From NCBI GenBank assembly GCA_021805305.1, contig JAJZFO010000160.1, forward strand, positions 1 to 5,200: a stretch of 5,200 nucleotides of DNA. The letters run 5' to 3'. The first letter of the stretch is position 1, and the number at the start of each line of letters is the position of its first letter. This document shows, piece after piece, positions 1 to 5,200 of this stretch. The notes beneath the pieces were generated by a model, which had not been told where the DNA came from, did no database searches, and saw nothing but the letters and a program-made list of their open reading frames with translations. The position numbers and the translations under genes were made by a program. This DNA is from Actinomycetes bacterium (GTDB lineage: Bacteria > Actinomycetota > Acidimicrobiia > Acidimicrobiales > RAAP-2).

Positions 1-323
1 GGTCCCAGGTCGCCGAACTCTACGGCACCACGGTCGTCTCCGAACGCCACCGCCACCGCTACGAGTTCAACTCGCGCTTCGTCGAACAGTACGAGTCGAG
101 CGGCATGCGCTGCTCGGGCACGTCGCCCGACGGACGGCTGGTGGAGTTTGTGGAGATGCCCGCGCACCCGTACTTCGTGGGCACCCAGGCCCACCCCGAG
201 TTCAAATCGCGCCCCGACCGACCCCACCCCTTGTTTCGAGGCCTCATCGACGCGGCGAGCGTTCGCGCCGAGGGCCGTGAACCCCACATCCTGGACCCGA
301 ACACCGTCGACGCCACCCTGTGA
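1..323 (+). CDS. pyrG: CTP synthase, C-terminal end (partial)
   Basis: This is the last 106 codons of CTP synthase, read from base 3 and ending at TGA 321-323; the 5' part lies outside the window. The enzyme makes CTP from UTP, ATP and glutamine in the cytoplasm, the last step of pyrimidine nucleotide synthesis. The visible part is the end of the class I glutamine amidotransferase domain. It contains the family motif [10 protein letters not shown] (bases 42-71) and [12 protein letters not shown] (bases 180-215). In that second motif, His (192-194) and Glu (198-200) are the His-Glu part of the Cys-His-Glu catalytic triad; the nucleophile cysteine and the whole synthetase domain are upstream. 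PHPLF then leads into a normal short C-terminal tail. The stop overlaps the next gene's GTG start by four bases, which implies translational coupling. Identification is firm on motif grounds. Confidence 0.96.
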   Translation, partial: SQVAELYGTTVVSERHRHRYEFNSRFVEQYESSGMRCSGTSPDGRLVEFVEMPAHPYFVGTQAHPEFKSRPDRPHPLFRGLIDAASVRAEGREPHILDPNTVDATL

Positions 324-865
324 GCGACGCCTTCTCGATCGTCGCGCGTGAGACCCTGCTCACTTCGTACGTGTTCAAGGTCGAGCGGCGCACCGTGGCC
401 CACGGCGGCGAGGAGTACACCCGCGACATCGCCGTGCACGGCGGAGCGGTCGCCATGGTGGCGATCAACGAACGCGACGAGGTCGGGCTGATCCGCCAGT
501 ACCGCGCGACGGTCGACCAGGTCCTCTGGGAGATCCCCGCGGGCACCATCGACCCCGGCGACGCCGATCCCCTCGCCACCGCTCAGCGTGAACTGCTCGA
601 GGAGATGGGCGTGCGCGCCGCGTGGTGGCGACGCATCGCCACCGTGTACGTCTCACCGGGCTGGACGGACCAGGTGATGCACATCTTCGAGGCGCGAGAC
701 CTCGTCGGACAGCAACGCTCGCCCGACGGACCCGAGGAGAACGCCGCGCAAGTCCTCTGGCTCGACCGCGAGAGCGTGCGTCGCCTCCTCGACGACGAGC
801 AGATCAACGACGCGACCCTGACGATCGGCCTGCGCCACTACCTCGGGGTCGATGAACGCCCCTGA
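320..865 (+). CDS. Nudix hydrolase, ADP-ribose pyrophosphatase type
   Basis: A 181-residue cytoplasmic Nudix hydrolase, probably splitting ADP-ribose or a related nucleoside diphosphate sugar into AMP and a sugar phosphate with Mg2+. The Nudix box spans residues 75-98, with the metal-binding REXXEE core intact at 90-95 (RELLEE) followed by GV. Residues 60-62 (QYR) and 71-75 (EIPAG) match the NudF/ADP-ribose pyrophosphatase group, and Pro113 in VSPGW lies about 15 residues after the box, the spacing known for ADP-ribose hydrolases. The box has one extra residue between its first Gly and the RE pair, and its first conserved Glu is not in place. Start is GTG at 320, overlapping the pyrG stop as GTGA; no Shine-Dalgarno is visible, so coupling to pyrG is likely. 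M. tuberculosis has a Nudix gene (Rv1700) in the same place after pyrG. Substrate is inferred from family only. Confidence 0.93.
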   Translation: MSDAFSIVARETLLTSYVFKVERRTVAHGGEEYTRDIAVHGGAVAMVAINERDEVGLIRQYRATVDQVLWEIPAGTIDPGDADPLATAQRELLEEMGVRAAWWRRIATVYVSPGWTDQVMHIFEARDLVGQQRSPDGPEENAAQVLWLDRESVRRLLDDEQINDATLTIGLRHYLGVDERP

Positions 866-1748
866 GGCCCTGCTCGGGGAGTACCTGCAGTGGCTCACCG
901 TCGAAAAGGGTCGCAGCCGCGCCACGATCGAGGCCTACCAACGCGACATCCGCGCGTTCATCGATTGGTGGGGGGAACGTTCCCTCGACACCGTGACCAG
1001 TGCCGACCTCGAGGACTACCTCAACACGCTGCGCGACGTGCGCGCGGCCAGTTCGGTGGCGCGCGCCCTCTCCTCGCTGCGCGGCTGGTGGGGCTTCCTC
1101 CTCGAGGAGGGCCACGCCGCTCTCGACCCGTGCGCCTACGTGACGCCCGCGCGCCGCGGCCGTTCGCTGCCCAAGCCGCTCCCCGAGGAGACACTCATCC
1201 GGCTGCTCGACACGATGCCGCGCGCCACGCCGGTGGACCGGCGCGACCGCGCGCTACTCGAACTGCTCTACGGCACCGGGGCGCGGGTCTCGGAGGTGGT
1301 GGGACTCGAGATCCAGGACCTCGACTTCGACGAGGAGGTCATCCGAGTGACCGGCAAGGGCGCCAAGCAGCGGCTGGTTCCCATGGGCCGCGCCCTGATC
1401 GCGGCGCTGCGCGAGTACCTCGGGGCCGGCGGTCGCTCGGAGTTCCCCCATCCGCGCGCGCACGCCCACGTCTTCGTCAACACCCGCGGCGGTCCACTCT
1501 CGCGCCAGGGGATCGACCTCATCATCGACGCGCGGGCGCTGGCGGCCAACATCGATCGCTCCCGCATCAGCGCGCACGTCTTTCGCCACAGCTGCGCCAC
1601 CCACATGCTGGCGCACGGGGCCGACATCCGCATCGTCCAGGAGTTGCTCGGACACGCCTCCATCGCCACCACCCAGGCCTACACCGCCGTGTCGATAGCC
1701 TCGATGCAGAATGCCTACACCAACGCCCACCCCCGAGCCCACGAGTAG
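852..1748 (+). CDS. xerD: Tyrosine recombinase XerD
   Basis: A 298-residue tyrosine recombinase, the same length as E. coli XerD. It acts with a partner at the dif site to resolve chromosome dimers before division. The N-terminal SAM-like DNA-binding domain covers about residues 3-88 (motif RSRATIEAYQRDIRAF, 21-36). The catalytic domain runs from about 108. All active-site residues are visible: Arg145 in GARVSE, Lys169 in TGKGAKQR, His242 and Arg245 in HVFRHS, His268 in LLGHAS, and the nucleophile Tyr277 in TTQAYT. The C-terminal HPRA (293-296) is typical of XerC/XerD. The usual YTHV after the nucleophile reads YTAV. The ATG overlaps the Nudix gene end by 14 bases, so the two are co-translated. 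Choice of XerD over XerC rests on locus position (as Rv1701) rather than on a decisive residue. No dif site or other mobile-element marks are nearby. Confidence 0.93.
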   Translation: MNAPEALLGEYLQWLTVEKGRSRATIEAYQRDIRAFIDWWGERSLDTVTSADLEDYLNTLRDVRAASSVARALSSLRGWWGFLLEEGHAALDPCAYVTPARRGRSLPKPLPEETLIRLLDTMPRATPVDRRDRALLELLYGTGARVSEVVGLEIQDLDFDEEVIRVTGKGAKQRLVPMGRALIAALREYLGAGGRSEFPHPRAHAHVFVNTRGGPLSRQGIDLIIDARALAANIDRSRISAHVFRHSCATHMLAHGADIRIVQELLGHASIATTQAYTAVSIASMQNAYTNAHPRAHE

Positions 1749-1763
1749 CGAGCGAGTCAGCAC

Positions 1764-2402
1764 GTGAACACCTTCCTCTTCCTGCTCGCCATCGTGCCCT
1801 CGATCATCCTGCACGAGATCAGTCACGGCTACGTGGCCAACCTCTTCGGCGACCCCACCGCCAAGAACGCGCACCGACTCACCCTCAATCCACTACGCCA
1901 CATCGACCCCTTCGGCACCCTGCTGCTTCCGTTCCTCTTGATCGCGACGGGTCTGCCAGCCTTCGGCTGGGCCAAACCGGTGCCCGTGAACGTCTCGCGG
2001 CTGCGTCGGCCACGCTCGCAGTCGCTCTACGTCTCACTCGCCGGGCCCGCGACCAACATCGTCCTCTCGGCGCTGGCCTTCGTCTACGTGCGCTACGAGA
2101 TCCATCACGTCGACATCTACTCGCTGATCAATGGGAACTCGCTCTTCAACTTCATGGTCGACCTCGGCGTGGTGAACCTCATCTTGGCGGTCTTCAACCT
2201 GTTGCCCATTCCGCCCCTCGACGGCTCGGCGATCATCGAACGCTTCGTGCCCGTGCGCCACCTGCCGCGCTACTACGAGCTACGCGCTCGCGCGCTGCCC
2301 TTTCTCATGGTGGCCCTGATCCTCAATGCGCTGACGCTGCACGTCGGTGCCACGTGGTTATCGGCCCTAGGCCAGCACTGGATTAACCTGGCCGCGAGCT
2401 AG
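1764..2402 (+). CDS. Site-2 protease family (M50) membrane metallopeptidase
   Basis: A 212-residue polytopic membrane protein of the minimal S2P/M50 type related to B. subtilis YwhC. It is a predicted intramembrane zinc protease. The zinc-binding HEISH motif is at residues 17-21 inside the first hydrophobic segment (about 3-24), with catalytic Glu18. The second motif, NLLPIPPLDG (145-154), supplies the third ligand, Asp153. Further hydrophobic stretches lie near 50-63, 88-109, 130-149 and 178-200. There is no PDZ domain, unlike RseP or Rip1, so it is unlikely to be a direct counterpart of those regulators; its substrate is unknown. The start is GTG at 1764: the xerD stop (1746-1748) is in the same frame 15 bases upstream, so no earlier start is possible. 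No good Shine-Dalgarno is seen. The 3' end overlaps trpS tail to tail. A rare TTA leucine codon occurs at 2358-2360. Confidence 0.92.
   Translation: MNTFLFLLAIVPSIILHEISHGYVANLFGDPTAKNAHRLTLNPLRHIDPFGTLLLPFLLIATGLPAFGWAKPVPVNVSRLRRPRSQSLYVSLAGPATNIVLSALAFVYVRYEIHHVDIYSLINGNSLFNFMVDLGVVNLILAVFNLLPIPPLDGSAIIERFVPVRHLPRYYELRARALPFLMVALILNALTLHVGATWLSALGQHWINLAAS
2370..2393. repeat. Short inverted repeat at the convergent gene ends
   Basis: GGCCAG (2370-2375) and CTGGCC (2388-2393) form a perfect 6-base inverted repeat around a 12-base loop. It lies inside the last codons of the protease gene and just past the trpS stop on the minus strand. No T-run follows on either strand, so a classic intrinsic terminator is not shown. 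It may be chance in GC-rich DNA, or a weak terminator of trpS lacking a U-tract. Confidence 0.25.
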
Positions 2403-3364
2403 AGGCCCATCGCGCTCGCGGCGCGTCGATAGAGCGGACCCGCGACCTCAGAGGCCTTGTGCGCGCCGCGCGCGGCCAGTTCCCTGAGGGCCCCCTCGTC
2501 GGCGCGCAACTCGGCGTAACGGCGCTGCAGGGGCGTCAGGTGCTCGATGAGCAGTTCGGACAGGTCCGCCTTGAGGTCGCCGTAGCGCTCGTAGCGCGCG
2601 GCAACCGCTTCGGGGGTCTCGCGCGTGAGGCTCGAGAACATCTCGAGCAGGTTGCTCAGACCGGGCTTGTTCTCCCAGTCCACGCGAACCTCGTTGTCGG
2701 TGTCGGTCACGGCCTTCTTGATCTTCTTGTCGATCTCGGCGGGGTCGTCGGTGAGGTAGATGAGTCCCAGCGGGCTCGCCAGGGACTTGGACATCTTGCG
2801 CGTGGGCTCTTGGAGGTCCATGACGCGCGCCGCGGCGTTCGGCGGCACGCCGATGGGGACGGTAAGGACCTCGCCGTACCGATTGTTGAACCGCGTGGCG
2901 ATCTCGCGGGTCAGTTCGAGGTGCTGGCGCTGGTCGTCCCCCACGGGGACCTCGGTGGCCGAGTAGAGCAGGATATCGGCCGCCATCAGGACCGGATAGG
3001 TCAAGAGCCCGACGCGGTACCCCTCCTGGCGTCCCGACTTGTCCTTGAACTGGGTCATGCGCGAGAGCTCGCCGTAGGAGGCGACGCACTCGAGCAGCCA
3101 GTTCATCTGGGCGTGGTAGGGCACCTGACTCTGGATGAACACGGTGCAGACCTCGGGATCGACGCCGGCCGCGAGCAGGACGGCCAGGAAGTCCAGCGTC
3201 TTCTCACGCAGGTCCTCGGGGTCGATCTGCAGGGTCAGGGCGTGCAGGTCGACGACGCAGTAGAACGCGTCGGGGTTCTGAGAATCCACCCACTGACGCA
3301 CGGCCCCGAGATAATTCCCGATGTGCATGGTGCCCGAGGGCTGGATTCCCGAGAAGATGCGCAT
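2399..3364 (-). CDS. trpS: Tryptophanyl-tRNA synthetase
   Basis: A full-length 321-residue class Ic aminoacyl-tRNA synthetase that charges tRNA-Trp with tryptophan using ATP in the cytoplasm. The N-terminus SGIQPSGTMHIGNYLG (5-20) is diagnostic of bacterial TrpS and holds the HIGH-type ATP site as HIGN (14-17). GDDQRQHLELTR (142-153) is the conserved substrate-pocket segment, and KMSKS (190-194) is the second ATP signature. The C-terminal helical anticodon-binding region follows. No key residue is missing. The ATG start (complement of 3362-3364) begins directly at MRIFSGIQPSG, the expected N-terminus. No Shine-Dalgarno precedes it; a -10-like TAACAT sits six bases upstream, suggesting a leaderless mRNA. 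The gene runs opposite to all its neighbours. Its stop is read from the same CTAG as the protease stop. In M. tuberculosis trpS is elsewhere (Rv3336c), so this placement differs from that lineage. Confidence 0.97.
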   Translation of the reverse strand: MRIFSGIQPSGTMHIGNYLGAVRQWVDSQNPDAFYCVVDLHALTLQIDPEDLREKTLDFLAVLLAAGVDPEVCTVFIQSQVPYHAQMNWLLECVASYGELSRMTQFKDKSGRQEGYRVGLLTYPVLMAADILLYSATEVPVGDDQRQHLELTREIATRFNNRYGEVLTVPIGVPPNAAARVMDLQEPTRKMSKSLASPLGLIYLTDDPAEIDKKIKKAVTDTDNEVRVDWENKPGLSNLLEMFSSLTRETPEAVAARYERYGDLKADLSELLIEHLTPLQRRYAELRADEGALRELAARGAHKASEVAGPLYRRAASAMGL

Positions 3365-3370
3365 CGCCCA

Positions 3371-3376
3371 ATGTTA
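3371..3376 (-). promoter_or_regulatory. Putative -10 element of trpS
   Basis: Read on the minus strand this is TAACAT, matching TATAAT at four of six positions including the key TA...T. Six bases separate it from the trpS ATG, which would put transcription start at or next to the A of the ATG. That spacing is the known signature of leaderless actinobacterial genes and fits the lack of a Shine-Dalgarno. No clear -35 hexamer is seen. Confidence 0.45.
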
Positions 3377-3387
3377 GAGGAGGCGAG

Positions 3388-3408
3388 GTGGCGACTCGGA
3401 TTTACTAG
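3388..3408 (+). other. Possible 6-codon leader ORF before scpA
   Basis: A perfect AGGAGG (3378-3383) stands four bases before a GTG at 3388, opening a frame MATRIY that stops at TAG 3406-3408, nine bases ahead of the scpA GTG. It would matter only if transcription begins upstream of 3378, inside the 5' part of trpS on the other strand. It may be a chance match, and there is no evidence that it is translated. Confidence 0.2.
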
Positions 3409-3411
3409 AGT
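3406..3411 (+). promoter_or_regulatory. Putative -10 element of scpA
   Basis: TAGAGT matches TATAAT at four of six positions (TA, A in fourth place, final T) and lies exactly six bases before the scpA GTG. This mirrors the trpS arrangement and would give a leaderless scpA mRNA. No convincing -35 lies 16-18 bases upstream. It competes with the reading in which transcription starts further upstream and covers small leader frames. Confidence 0.4.
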
Positions 3412-3417
3412 TGGCGC

Positions 3418-4194
3418 GTGACCTACGTCGTGACGACGCCGTCTTTCAACGGACCCATCGAAGTGCTCCTGCAACTGATCAGCAGTCACGACCTCGACGT
3501 CTTGGACGTGCCACTCGCGCCGGTGGTGGACGCCTTCGTCGCCACGTTGCGCGACGAGTCCCTCGCGCTCGACGTCGACCAGCTCTCGGAGTTCTTGTTG
3601 ATCGCGGCGATCCTCCTGGAGCTCAAGAGCCAGCGCCTCCTGCCGGGACGCGACGCCCTCGAGCCCGACGAGGAGTTCGTCGGCTGGGAGGAGCGTGACG
3701 TCCTGCTCGCGCGCCTGCTCGAGCTGCGGACCTACGCCGCCGCGGCCGACTCCTTCGTGGGGCTCTTCGAGCGCGCGGCGCGCTCCTTCGCGCGACTGCG
3801 CGGCATCGACGACGGATTCGTCGTCCAGCCCCCGGACCTGCTGGCCGGCGTCACCACGGCCCAGCTCGCCGCCGCGTACCTTCGCGGCATCGAGGAGAAG
3901 CCGGTGCCGGTGGTGCGCCTCAACCACGTCACCGTCGACGCCGTCACGGTGGCCGAGACCGTCGTGGTGCTCGCCCAACGGCTCCCGGCGATGGGACGCA
4001 TCTCCTTTCGCGACCTCACCGCGGGGCTCGAGACGCGCATCGAGATCATCGTGCACTTCCTCGCGGTACTCGAATTGTGCAAGCTCGGGCACATCGAACT
4101 GGGCCAGGGTGGCACCTTCGGCGCGGTGGACATCGAATGGATCGACGTCAATTCGCGTCTGGACCTCGAAAGGATTGATTCGTATGAGGGATGA
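3418..4194 (+). CDS. scpA: Segregation and condensation protein A (kleisin)
   Basis: A 258-residue kleisin that bridges the SMC ATPase heads and binds ScpB, forming the cytoplasmic SMC-ScpAB condensin that folds and segregates chromosomes. The N-terminal SMC-neck-binding domain shows FNGPIEVLLQLI (10-21), the family's F-GP-LLLxLI motif, then the conserved AAILLELKSQRLLP (63-76). The middle (about 80-170) is the variable ScpB-binding linker, with an acidic patch at 80-93. The C-terminal winged helix that caps the SMC head contains ISFRDL (195-200) and IVHFLAVLELCKLGHIEL (211-228). The GTG at 3418 is the only usable start, because an in-frame TAG lies at 3406-3408, and it gives the expected N-terminus. 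No Shine-Dalgarno is at normal spacing. It overlaps scpB by 11 bases. The ParA gene that precedes scpA in M. tuberculosis is absent here. Identification is secure. Confidence 0.96.
   Translation: MTYVVTTPSFNGPIEVLLQLISSHDLDVLDVPLAPVVDAFVATLRDESLALDVDQLSEFLLIAAILLELKSQRLLPGRDALEPDEEFVGWEERDVLLARLLELRTYAAAADSFVGLFERAARSFARLRGIDDGFVVQPPDLLAGVTTAQLAAAYLRGIEEKPVPVVRLNHVTVDAVTVAETVVVLAQRLPAMGRISFRDLTAGLETRIEIIVHFLAVLELCKLGHIELGQGGTFGAVDIEWIDVNSRLDLERIDSYEG
4168..4174 (+). promoter_or_regulatory. Ribosome binding site of scpB
   Basis: GAAAGGA lies nine bases before the ATG at 4184, inside the 3' end of scpA. It is one of the few good Shine-Dalgarno sequences in the window and fixes the scpB start, although the open frame extends far upstream without a stop. 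Confidence 0.7.
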
Positions 4195-4771
4195 CGCTTC
4201 GCTCGAGCAGCGCCTCGAGGCCATGCTGACGGTGGCCCTCGAGCCGATCTCGGCCGGGGAGCTCGCCGACGTCGCCGACGCCGACGTCGCCCAGGTGGAG
4301 TCGGTCCTGCGCGCCCTGCGCGCCGAGTACGTCGAGGACCGGCGAGGATTCCAACTCGCCGAGCTGGCCAGTGGGTGGGTGATGCAGTCCTCGCCCGACG
4401 TCGCCCAATGGGTCACGCGCTTCGCCAATCGCGACGTCTCGCACCGACTGAGTTCGGCCGCGCTCGAGACGCTCGCCATCATCGCCTACCGTCAGCCGAT
4501 CTCGCGCGCGCAAATCACCGCCCTGCGCGGGGTCAACGTCGACGGCGTGGTGCGATTGCTCGAACAACGCGGCTACATCGAGGAAGTGGGGCGAGCGCCG
4601 GGTCCGGGCCAATCGATCCTCTACGGCACGACCGAGCTGTTCCTCGACCGCATGGGCCTGGCGGCGATCGGCGACCTCCCGCCGATCGAGGATTTCCTGG
4701 TTCCCCTCGAGACCGCCGAGGCGCTGGTCGCCGAGATGAGCTCGGTCGGCGACGACCTCGACGGAGCCTAG
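4184..4771 (+). CDS. scpB: Segregation and condensation protein B
   Basis: A 195-residue protein of tandem winged-helix domains that dimerises and binds the ScpA linker in the SMC condensin. The first domain covers about residues 5-80. The second begins with the family hallmark LSSAALETLAIIAYRQPISR (89-108), continues through RGVNVDGVVRLLEQRGYIEE (115-134) and GRAPGPGQSILYGTT (136-150), and ends at ELFLDRMGL (151-159). A short acidic tail follows. The ATG at 4184 was chosen because it follows GAAAGGA at nine bases and gives the usual N-terminus LEQRLEAMLTVALEPISAGEL. Upstream extension of the frame, back to about 3695, is only the shadow of scpA. The 11-base overlap with scpA suggests coupled translation of the two partners. 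The TAG stop at 4769-4771 abuts the ATG of rluB with no gap. Confidence 0.95.
   Translation: MRDDASLEQRLEAMLTVALEPISAGELADVADADVAQVESVLRALRAEYVEDRRGFQLAELASGWVMQSSPDVAQWVTRFANRDVSHRLSSAALETLAIIAYRQPISRAQITALRGVNVDGVVRLLEQRGYIEEVGRAPGPGQSILYGTTELFLDRMGLAAIGDLPPIEDFLVPLETAEALVAEMSSVGDDLDGA
4763..4766 (+). promoter_or_regulatory. Ribosome binding site of rluB
   Basis: GGAG within the last codons of scpB, five bases before the ATG at 4772. Good sequence and spacing support this start; the scpB TAG lies between it and the ATG. Confidence 0.65.
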
Positions 4772-5200
4772 ATGGTCGAGGGCGAACGGCTACAAAAGAC
4801 GCTCGCGCGCGCCGGGTACGGCTCGCGACGCGCCTGCGAGATCCTCATCAGTGAGGGGCGCGTCAGCGTCGACGGACGCATCGCCGAACTGGGCAATCGT
4901 GTCGACCCCGAGACCCAGATGATCTGCGTCGACGGCGCCATGGCGCCGGTGGCCCAGAGCAAGGTCTACTTCCTGCTCAACAAGCCCACCGGCATCGTCA
5001 CGACCGCCGCCGACCCCCAGGGCCGTCCCACGGTCCTGTCACTCGTGCACTCTCCGACGCGGATCTTCCCGGTGGGGCGCCTCGACATGAACACCGAGGG
5101 TCTCATCATCTTGACCAACGACGGTCGTCTGGCGCACCTGTTGACGCACCCGAGCTCGGGCGTGGCCAAGGAGTACTTGGTGCGAGTGGAGGGCGATCCC
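4772..5200 (+). CDS. rluB: 23S rRNA pseudouridine synthase, RsuA/RluB family (partial)
   Basis: The first 143 codons of a pseudouridine synthase; the 3' end lies beyond the window. Family members isomerise one uridine in 23S rRNA (RluB) or 16S rRNA (RsuA). An N-terminal S4 RNA-binding domain covers about residues 3-50 (RLQKTLARAGYGSRRACEIL, 6-25). The catalytic domain follows, starting near FLLNKPTGIVTT (67-78), with VGRLDMNTEGLIILTNDG (101-118) holding the catalytic Asp105, and KEYLV (133-137). The gene follows scpB directly (stop and start abut), the order scpA-scpB-rluB seen in many actinobacteria and Firmicutes and matching Rv1709-Rv1711. That context favours RluB over RsuA, but the C-terminal region that would help to separate them is not visible. 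Nothing looks broken. Confidence 0.93.
   Translation, partial: MVEGERLQKTLARAGYGSRRACEILISEGRVSVDGRIAELGNRVDPETQMICVDGAMAPVAQSKVYFLLNKPTGIVTTAADPQGRPTVLSLVHSPTRIFPVGRLDMNTEGLIILTNDGRLAHLLTHPSSGVAKEYLVRVEGDP

Noticed and set aside
852..1748. Tyrosine recombinase as the integrase of a mobile element
   Set aside because: The protein has XerC/XerD length and the HPRA ending, sits in a conserved housekeeping run with overlapping genes, and no att-like repeats, tRNA gene or phage or transposon genes are seen.
890..2386. A 498-codon plus-strand open frame across xerD and the protease gene
   Set aside because: Its translation is rich in Arg, Pro, Ala and His with no recognisable motif, and it runs out of frame with two clearly identified genes. 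Such shadow frames are normal in very GC-rich DNA.
2370..2393. The GGCCAG/CTGGCC inverted repeat as an intrinsic terminator
   Set aside because: The stem is only six pairs with a 12-base loop and no T-run follows on either strand. It is listed only as a low-confidence repeat.
2459..3421. A 320-codon plus-strand open frame antisense to trpS
   Set aside because: Its composition (Val, Gly, Leu, Arg and Asp/Glu rich) mirrors the codons of trpS on the other strand and it has no family motif. Only its last 17 codons, next to scpA, were kept as a possible leader frame.
3235..4482. A 415-codon minus-strand open frame over the trpS start, scpA and scpB
   Set aside because: It is antisense to confidently identified genes, low in complexity (long acidic and Ser/Arg-rich stretches), and crosses from the trpS region into unrelated genes. 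It is best explained by codon bias.
1..5200. dif site, CRISPR array, tRNA or rRNA genes, riboswitches
   Set aside because: No repeated spacers, no tRNA-like cloverleaf, no rRNA segments and no dif-like palindrome with an AT-rich core were recognised. Coding sequence fills nearly the whole window, and the largest gap is 53 bases.

Overview
The window is a dense, GC-rich stretch of bacterial chromosome carrying housekeeping genes. The organism is most likely an actinobacterium. Three observations point that way: strong G/C preference at third codon positions, frequent GTG starts with little Shine-Dalgarno sequence, and a gene order (pyrG, Nudix hydrolase, xerD, then scpA, scpB, rluB) that matches the Mycobacterium tuberculosis Rv1699-Rv1701 and Rv1709-Rv1711 block. 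A deep-branching class such as Acidimicrobiia is plausible, but this is inference and was not tested by any search.

Layout. Positions 1-2402 hold a compact plus-strand run: the 3' end of pyrG (CTP synthase), an ADP-ribose-type Nudix hydrolase, a XerD-type tyrosine recombinase and a small M50 site-2 protease. Genes in this run overlap or sit up to 15 bases apart, so they are probably one transcription unit. trpS (tryptophanyl-tRNA synthetase) lies on the minus strand at 2399-3364 and meets the protease gene tail to tail; the two share a CTAG in which both stop codons are read. A 53-base divergent gap (3365-3417) separates trpS from a second plus-strand run: scpA, scpB and the start of rluB, which is cut by the window end.

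Function. scpA and scpB encode the kleisin and winged-helix partners of the SMC condensin, and XerD resolves chromosome dimers, so two of the three chromosome-segregation functions usually found in this neighbourhood are present. The ParA gene that sits just before scpA in M. tuberculosis is not here; the protease gene and trpS occupy that interval. The other genes serve nucleotide supply (PyrG), nucleotide-sugar clean-up (Nudix), tRNA charging (TrpS) and 23S rRNA pseudouridylation (RluB).

I see no mobile element, CRISPR array, RNA gene, toxin or defence system, and no convincing sign of an undescribed system. The most notable details are regulatory: mirrored -10-like hexamers six bases from both divergent start codons, suggesting leaderless mRNAs, and tiny open frames with a strong Shine-Dalgarno in front of scpA.
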